Source of the DNA: JABMPO01 sp964539785
Lineage (GTDB): Bacteria; Fidelibacterota; Marinisomatia; Marinisomatales; TCS56
Direction of reading: 5' to 3'
NCBI GenBank assembly: GCA_964539785.1
Contig: CAZIJQ010000071.1
Coordinates: forward strand, 1-10,447
Length of the DNA stretch: 10,447 nt
The notes under the pieces were generated by a model. That model saw only the letters and a program-made list of their open reading frames with translations. It ran no database searches and had not been told where the DNA came from. The translations under genes and the position numbers were made by a program. Shown here piece after piece: positions 7,158 through 10,447 of this stretch. Each line of letters begins with the position of its first letter. The stretch's first letter is position 1.

Positions 7158-7550
7158 GTGCCCGTTACCACTTCTTATAATAAAAACGATGGATTCATAC
7201 ATCACATTCTGACTGGAGAGATAATCGAGGTTGATATTATTGAAGCCTTTGACAACAGTTTTGCAATTCCCGATCTGAAACCGGATTCCCACGTTATTTG
7301 GGATTTTCGCGAAGTACATCTACCCAACCTGACCGATACCATGAATCAATTAAAGGCACTTGCGGGTTATATCAAATCAAAAGAAAGAAATAAGTCCGAA
7401 GGGTATAAGGTAGCGTTGGTTGCCGATAGTGATCTGCTTTTCGGAATGGCCAGAATGTACCAGGTTGTAGCGTCATCTTTACCCGTTCAATTCAGGGTTT
7501 TCAGAAAATTTAAGGAAGCTGAAAACTGGATATCGAGTATTGCTAACTAA
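7158..7550 (+). CDS. Small soluble protein, possibly SpoIIAA/STAS-like, function unknown
   Basis: A 130-residue protein with no signal peptide or membrane segment. The N-terminal half reads as beta-strands with a conserved-looking HVIWDFREV (45-53). The C-terminal half has KVALVADSDLLFGMARMYQ (84-102), then FRVFRKFKEAENWI (112-125). This order (a 'WDFR' or 'DLR' strand, a 'VA.V...DL.FG.AR' segment, then 'FR....A..WI') resembles small SpoIIAA-like/STAS-fold proteins seen beside many bacterial genes, but I give this only as a likely family. The start is GTG: a stop (TAA, 7149-7151) lies in frame three codons upstream and no ATG occurs until residue 62. There is no Shine-Dalgarno, and the predicted transcript begins at the GTG. 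Transcribed divergently from the fad operon, 205 bp away, so shared regulation is possible but unproven. Confidence -1.
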   Translation: MPVTTSYNKNDGFIHHILTGEIIEVDIIEAFDNSFAIPDLKPDSHVIWDFREVHLPNLTDTMNQLKALAGYIKSKERNKSEGYKVALVADSDLLFGMARMYQVVASSLPVQFRVFRKFKEAENWISSIAN

Positions 7551-7698
7551 ATGGAATGATTAGTTTATTTTGTTTAGATATAACAAATATTTTAGTTAGT
7601 TCATCATTATTCTGCTTAATTGTATTATCAACTCTTTGAGCAGATTTAGGCTATTAATCCAAATCAATCGTCAGATTAAAATGATACAATGATGAATA

Positions 7699-7731
7699 AA
7701 AAGAGGAAGAAAAAGAATTCCTTCCTCTTTT
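7699..7731. terminator. Bidirectional hairpin terminator between convergent genes
   Basis: AAAAGAGGAAG (7699-7709) pairs with CTTCCTCTTTT (7721-7731) over 11 bp, loop 11 nt. The stem is flanked by A-rich sequence on its left, so the minus-strand transcript ends in a run of T after the stem (CTTTTTATT). That makes it a credible intrinsic terminator for the exported mini-protein gene ending at 7762. The + strand copy has its T-run within the stem and would be weaker for the gene ending at 7550. Confidence -1.
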
Positions 7732-7761
7732 GTCCACTATATGTAATAGGGGGATTGGGGA

Positions 7762-8145
7762 TTATTTTATAAACATCAGTTTATTAATAATTCTATGTCG
7801 ATCATAGCTGACTCGATAGAAATATATTCCTGATGGTAATGATCCAGCATGCCAGGGAATTCTTTTCCATCCAGGAGTCATCTCCTGATCGACCAGGGTA
7901 GCAATTTTTTCGCCTAGCAGATTATAAATAGCAACATTTACTTTTCCGGCTTTGGGTATATCAAAGCTGATTAGAGTTGCCGGATTGAATGGATTGGGGT
8001 AAGCATGATGCACGATAAAACTGCGGGGTACTACAGGGAATTTCCCCGTTTCAATTTCCAATGTTGATAGGTTAGGTGTTTGGGCATTACTGTTTATGCA
8101 TAAAATTAAAATCCAAGTTATTACAATAAAGTTATTTCTTTTCAT
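7762..8145 (-). CDS. Exported mini-protein: signal peptide joined almost directly to a type A (Por/T9SS-like) sorting domain
   Basis: With the start at 8145 (MKRNNF) the protein has 127 residues. Residues 1-21 are a signal peptide: K-R near the start, hydrophobic FIVITWILILCI, cleavage likely after NSNA. Only about 20 residues follow before the C-terminal sorting domain (about 45-127), recognisable by AYPNPFNPATLISFDIP, VNVAIYNLLGEKIATLVD, a Trp-rich WKRIPWHAG and SGIYFYRVS, ending KLMFIK. In this lineage such domains normally end large secreted proteins and direct them through type IX-like export; here there is no passenger. The open frame extends back to an ATG at 8265, with further ATGs at 8175 and 8157, but residues before 8157 look like untranslated leader. 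GGAG lies 2 bases before 8157 and 14 before 8145, so the start is not decided by it. Could be a structural or regulatory mini-protein, or a deletion remnant. Confidence -1.
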   Translation of the reverse strand: MKRNNFIVITWILILCINSNAQTPNLSTLEIETGKFPVVPRSFIVHHAYPNPFNPATLISFDIPKAGKVNVAIYNLLGEKIATLVDQEMTPGWKRIPWHAGSLPSGIYFYRVSYDRHRIINKLMFIK

Positions 8146-8382
8146 TAGAAAACCCATTTCTCCACGCAAAGACATCAATTTAAGTGATATTGTTTTTAGC
8201 TTTGTGAATAACAGGATAATCTCGACTTTGCGTTGCATAATAACTGTAATAAAAATACAGAGCAATAAAGAAATATGCTGTGATGGTCACCACAATATTT
8301 ATTCCATTATTTTTAAATTATAAATTTTGTCTTTTGTACAATGAATAATTAGTTTCGTGCATGTCGGCAGTTAAAAACATGC

Positions 8383-8387
8383 GAGGA
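8383..8387 (+). promoter_or_regulatory. Shine-Dalgarno that selects the GTG start of the DUF2461 gene
   Basis: GAGGA ends eight bases before the GTG at 8396, a good spacing, and supports this non-ATG start. A short inverted repeat, GCATGT (8359-8364) / ACATGC (8377-8382), ends immediately before it; with only six pairs it may be chance. Confidence -1.
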
Positions 8388-8395
8388 ATTAAACT

Positions 8396-9079
8396 GTGAA
8401 TACCTACGACCAGTTACTGACAAACGGGCGGAGATTTCTTAAAGATTTAGCAGAAAATAACAGTCGTGAGTGGTTTGATAAAAATCGATCACGATATGAG
8501 AATTCTATTTTAAATCCAGCTCGTGATTATGTTACTGCAATGGGACCAGAGTTGAGCAAGTTGAGCCCACATATTGTTGCTGATCCGCGGATCAACCGAT
8601 CAATTTTTAGAATTAACCGCGACACCAGATTTTCAAAGGATAAAACCCCTTATAAAACTCATCTGGGAATTTTCTTCTGGGAAGGCAATTTCCCCAAATT
8701 GGAAAATTCGGGGTATTATTTGCATTTAGAACCCGATGAATTATTCATTGGTGTGGGCTTACATCTTTTCCCAAAATGGGTGTTAGAAAAATTTCGTGAA
8801 GCTGTAAGTACGCCAAAGTTTAATCGATCATTGTTGGAAGCAATTGGGGCAGTAAAAAAGAATGGCGGTGAAATCGGTGGCGATATGTATAAGCGCTTTC
8901 CGGCCGGATATAGCCAGGATGTCCCCGAACCTAATCTGTTATTGTATAAGGGTATTTTTGGTTTTGTGCGTATTCGCCAATTCAATGCATTTGAAAAGGT
9001 TGATCTAGTAGATTTCAGTATAGAAAAATTTAAATTGCTTACGCCAATTCATAATTGGTTAGTTAGCCTGACAAATTGA
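8396..9079 (+). CDS. DUF2461 / TIGR02453 family protein, function unknown
   Basis: A 227-residue soluble protein. The N-terminus FLKDLAENNSREWFDKNRSRY (14-34) and the central block FRINRDTRFSKDKTPYKTH (71-89) are the hallmark of this widespread family, followed by the GYYLHL strand (106-111), GVGLH (119-123) and RFPAGYSQDVP (167-177). Length is typical, and nothing is truncated. Biochemical function is not known to me; the dense Arg/Asp/Lys block suggests a nucleic-acid- or phosphate-binding surface, which is speculation. Translation starts at GTG 8396, eight bases after GAGGA. It is followed after 61 bp by a dimethylarginine hydrolase gene on the same strand, so the two may share a transcript, although the gap is large enough for a separate promoter. 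Upstream it faces the exported mini-protein gene divergently; I could not find a convincing promoter in that gap. Confidence -1.
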   Translation: MNTYDQLLTNGRRFLKDLAENNSREWFDKNRSRYENSILNPARDYVTAMGPELSKLSPHIVADPRINRSIFRINRDTRFSKDKTPYKTHLGIFFWEGNFPKLENSGYYLHLEPDELFIGVGLHLFPKWVLEKFREAVSTPKFNRSLLEAIGAVKKNGGEIGGDMYKRFPAGYSQDVPEPNLLLYKGIFGFVRIRQFNAFEKVDLVDFSIEKFKLLTPIHNWLVSLTN

Positions 9080-9140
9080 TAGAATTTATTATTGCTGTGT
9101 CTTATACAATTAGTTATCACATTGGAAACCGTGTAAAATA

Positions 9141-9899
9141 ATGTATAAAGCAGCAATTACGCGGATTCCCTGTGAAGCTATCAGACAGGGATTGACAACT
9201 GCCAGCCTGGGAATACCTGATTACAGGAAAACTTTGCAGCAACATCTAGATTACATAGCAACTCTTCGACAAATAGGTCTAAATGTTGAGGTTTTAGAAC
9301 CAGAGTCGAATTTCCCGGATGCTCATTTTGTGGAGGATACAGCCATTATATTTCCCGAATTGGCAGTTATTTCACGACCGGGCGCGTTGGCTCGACGGGG
9401 TGAGATTGCCTCAATTGAGCCGGTACTGGCCCGGCAGAAATCAATCCAATGGATTCAGTCACCGGGTACACTTGATGGCGGAGATGTATTGACAATTGAC
9501 CAACAAGTATTTGTGGGATTGACGGAGCGTACAAATCAGGCTGGTTTTGATCAGTTTCAGGCAATTCTAGAACCACTTGGCTATATTTGTCAGGCAATTA
9601 CGGTAGCAGCAGGGCTGCATTTAAAATCCAGTGTTAATTATGTGGGCGGCAATACTATTCTGCTTACGGAAAATTTCGCGGATCATCCGGAATGGAATCA
9701 ATTCAATCGAATAATCATTGATTCTGGCGAAGAATACGCTGCCAATACGCTATGGGTGAACGATCATTTATTGATACCGGCGGGTTTCCCTAACACATAT
9801 AACCGGATTCGAACACTTAGATTACAGATTATCGAACTGGAAATGAGTGAGTTGCAAAAGATGGACGGGGGACTAACCTGTTTATCTTTGCGGTTTTGA
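9141..9899 (+). CDS. ddaH: N(G),N(G)-dimethylarginine dimethylaminohydrolase (DDAH)
   Basis: Cytosolic amidinotransferase-fold enzyme hydrolysing asymmetric methylated arginines to citrulline and methylamines. The 252-residue length equals bacterial DDAH. The catalytic triad is Cys247 in GGLTCLSLRF, His160 in AGLHLKSSVNYVGG and Asp112 in GTLDGGDVL, each two positions before the Pseudomonas aeruginosa Cys249, His162 and Glu114 as I recall them. An Asp at the third position is as in mammalian DDAH. Substrate-binding residues are also in place: Asp60, Glu65-Asp66 (FPDAHFVEDTAII), Arg85 and Arg130 (VGLTERTN). The Asn/Asp pattern favours DDAH over arginine deiminase, which is about 400 residues. 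There is no good Shine-Dalgarno before the ATG at 9141 (only GGAAA far upstream). It follows the DUF2461 gene by 61 bp. A substrate could come from turnover of methylated proteins taken up as food; that is inference. Confidence -1.
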   Translation: MYKAAITRIPCEAIRQGLTTASLGIPDYRKTLQQHLDYIATLRQIGLNVEVLEPESNFPDAHFVEDTAIIFPELAVISRPGALARRGEIASIEPVLARQKSIQWIQSPGTLDGGDVLTIDQQVFVGLTERTNQAGFDQFQAILEPLGYICQAITVAAGLHLKSSVNYVGGNTILLTENFADHPEWNQFNRIIIDSGEEYAANTLWVNDHLLIPAGFPNTYNRIRTLRLQIIELEMSELQKMDGGLTCLSLRF

Positions 9900-9934
9900 T
9901 TTCCCGATTACTGTTTTCCCTAAATCATTTAGAA

Positions 9935-10381
9935 TTATTCAGGTGTATGATTCCAGATATCCACCTGAAGTTTCCAGGTATTATCGTCCTGTAAACGCCA
10001 GATATGAACATTTTTAGTCTTATGCCATTCCGGTTGCGATCCTTCGGCATGCCAGGTATAAAAATATTCATTGACCGTATAGCCAATATCATTGCTGATT
10101 CCGTATTCCAGCCGATTTAATTCTTTGATGCGGAAGACCCAACCAGTGCGATTTTTGACTGATTCTTTTACAGCCTCCCCTCGTGAAATTGCCCAATCAT
10201 CGGGCATGAAAATAACATCATTGGAAAAGAGATTTGCATGACCTTCCTGATTGCCAGAATCAACTGCTGCATAGAAAGAATCCACAGTGCTGAGAAATGA
10301 TTCTTCCATTTGTCGGGAGTTGAATTGACAGCCAGTTACGATCAGCAATAATAATAGATTGATGTGGAATAATCTTTTCAT
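9935..10381 (-). CDS. SnoaL/DUF4440-type (NTF2-like) lipoprotein
   Basis: From the ATG at 10381 the protein has 148 residues. Residues 1-17 are a lipoprotein signal peptide (MKRLFHINLLLLLIVTG) with lipobox V-T-G-C, making Cys18 the lipidated residue; Gln at +2 favours the outer membrane. The remainder is one small cone-shaped domain of the NTF2 superfamily. Its N-terminal helix is FLSTVDSFYAAVDSGN (29-44), then a NLFSNDVIFMPDDW segment, a GEAVKES helix (68-74), and a curved sheet ending in WRLQDDNTWKLQVDIWNH. The pattern is like DUF4440/SnoaL_3 proteins, often ligand-binding or catalytic; no active-site set can be named. An in-frame GTG at 10387 would add two residues, but it overlaps the GGGAG Shine-Dalgarno (10391-10387) that sits five bases before the ATG at 10381, so the ATG is preferred. 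Convergent with the DDAH gene, 35 bp apart. Confidence -1.
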   Translation of the reverse strand: MKRLFHINLLLLLIVTGCQFNSRQMEESFLSTVDSFYAAVDSGNQEGHANLFSNDVIFMPDDWAISRGEAVKESVKNRTGWVFRIKELNRLEYGISNDIGYTVNEYFYTWHAEGSQPEWHKTKNVHIWRLQDDNTWKLQVDIWNHTPE

Positions 10382-10447
10382 TATCACTCCCAGTTAATAC
10401 GATGTGGGTGAATCCAGTAAAACTTGTATAAGTTACTGATTATAAAT

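Noticed and set aside
8146..8265. N-terminal 40 codons preceding MKRNNF in the sorting-domain frame
   Set aside because: They would put a long non-signal segment before an obvious signal peptide; more likely this is leader sequence and the gene starts at 8157 or 8145.
9920..9932. CTAAATCATTTAG symmetry between the DDAH and lipoprotein genes
   Set aside because: Too short and AT-rich for a stable hairpin and with no T-tract; not called as a terminator.
10439..10444. Minus-strand TATAAT at the right edge as a -10 box for the lipoprotein
   Set aside because: The matching -35 would lie outside the window, so it cannot be assessed.

Overview
The window looks like chromosomal DNA from a Gram-negative, probably aquatic bacterium. 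A lipoprotein with an outer-membrane-type lipobox and a small exported protein ending in a Por/type A C-terminal sorting domain (YPNPFNP ... IYNLLGEKI ... SGIYFYRV) point to the Bacteroidota-like assemblage: Marinimicrobia, Calditrichota, Ignavibacteria, KSB1-type lineages. No rRNA or single-copy marker is present, so the phylum is an inference. Coding regions are moderate in GC; the intergenic stretches around 7.0-7.2 kb and 7.55-8.4 kb are AT-rich. I saw no tRNA, rRNA, CRISPR array, transposase or phage gene.

Layout. Bases 1-131 hold no gene I can support. A polytopic membrane protein of unknown function follows on the + strand (132-929). It converges on a four-gene minus-strand operon across a 126-bp gap holding two strong palindromes (953-980 and 996-1033). 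The operon reads right to left: TetR-family regulator (6952-6335), VLCAD-type acyl-CoA dehydrogenase (6342-4555), degradative thiolase (4545-3415), and a fused 3-hydroxyacyl-CoA dehydrogenase/enoyl-CoA hydratase (3404-1056). The first junction is an 8-bp overlap. The other two are 9- and 10-bp gaps whose Shine-Dalgarno sequences overlap the preceding stop codon. Together the three enzymes make a complete fatty-acid beta-oxidation spiral, with the same members as Bacillus subtilis fadN-fadA-fadE but in inverted order and headed by their own regulator. A palindrome at 6960-6973, just before the regulator, sits at the predicted transcription start of a plausible sigma-70 promoter, so autoregulation of the operon is the simplest reading.

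Right part. A 205-bp AT-rich divergent region separates the operon from a small soluble protein (7158-7550, +), tentatively SpoIIAA/STAS-like. Its GTG start coincides with the predicted transcription start of a good promoter, suggesting a leaderless mRNA. A bidirectional hairpin (7699-7731) lies between this gene and the convergent exported mini-protein made of almost nothing but a signal peptide and a sorting domain (7762-8145, -). Two + strand genes follow 61 bp apart: a DUF2461/TIGR02453 protein (8396-9079) and a dimethylarginine dimethylaminohydrolase (9141-9899) with all expected catalytic and substrate-binding residues. The window closes with a convergent SnoaL/NTF2-like lipoprotein (9935-10381, -).

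I do not see a clearly novel multi-gene system. The points most worth a second look are the passenger-less sorting-domain protein, the leaderless GTG gene, the operator/promoter arrangement ahead of the beta-oxidation operon, the internally duplicated membrane protein and the palindromic pair near 1 kb.
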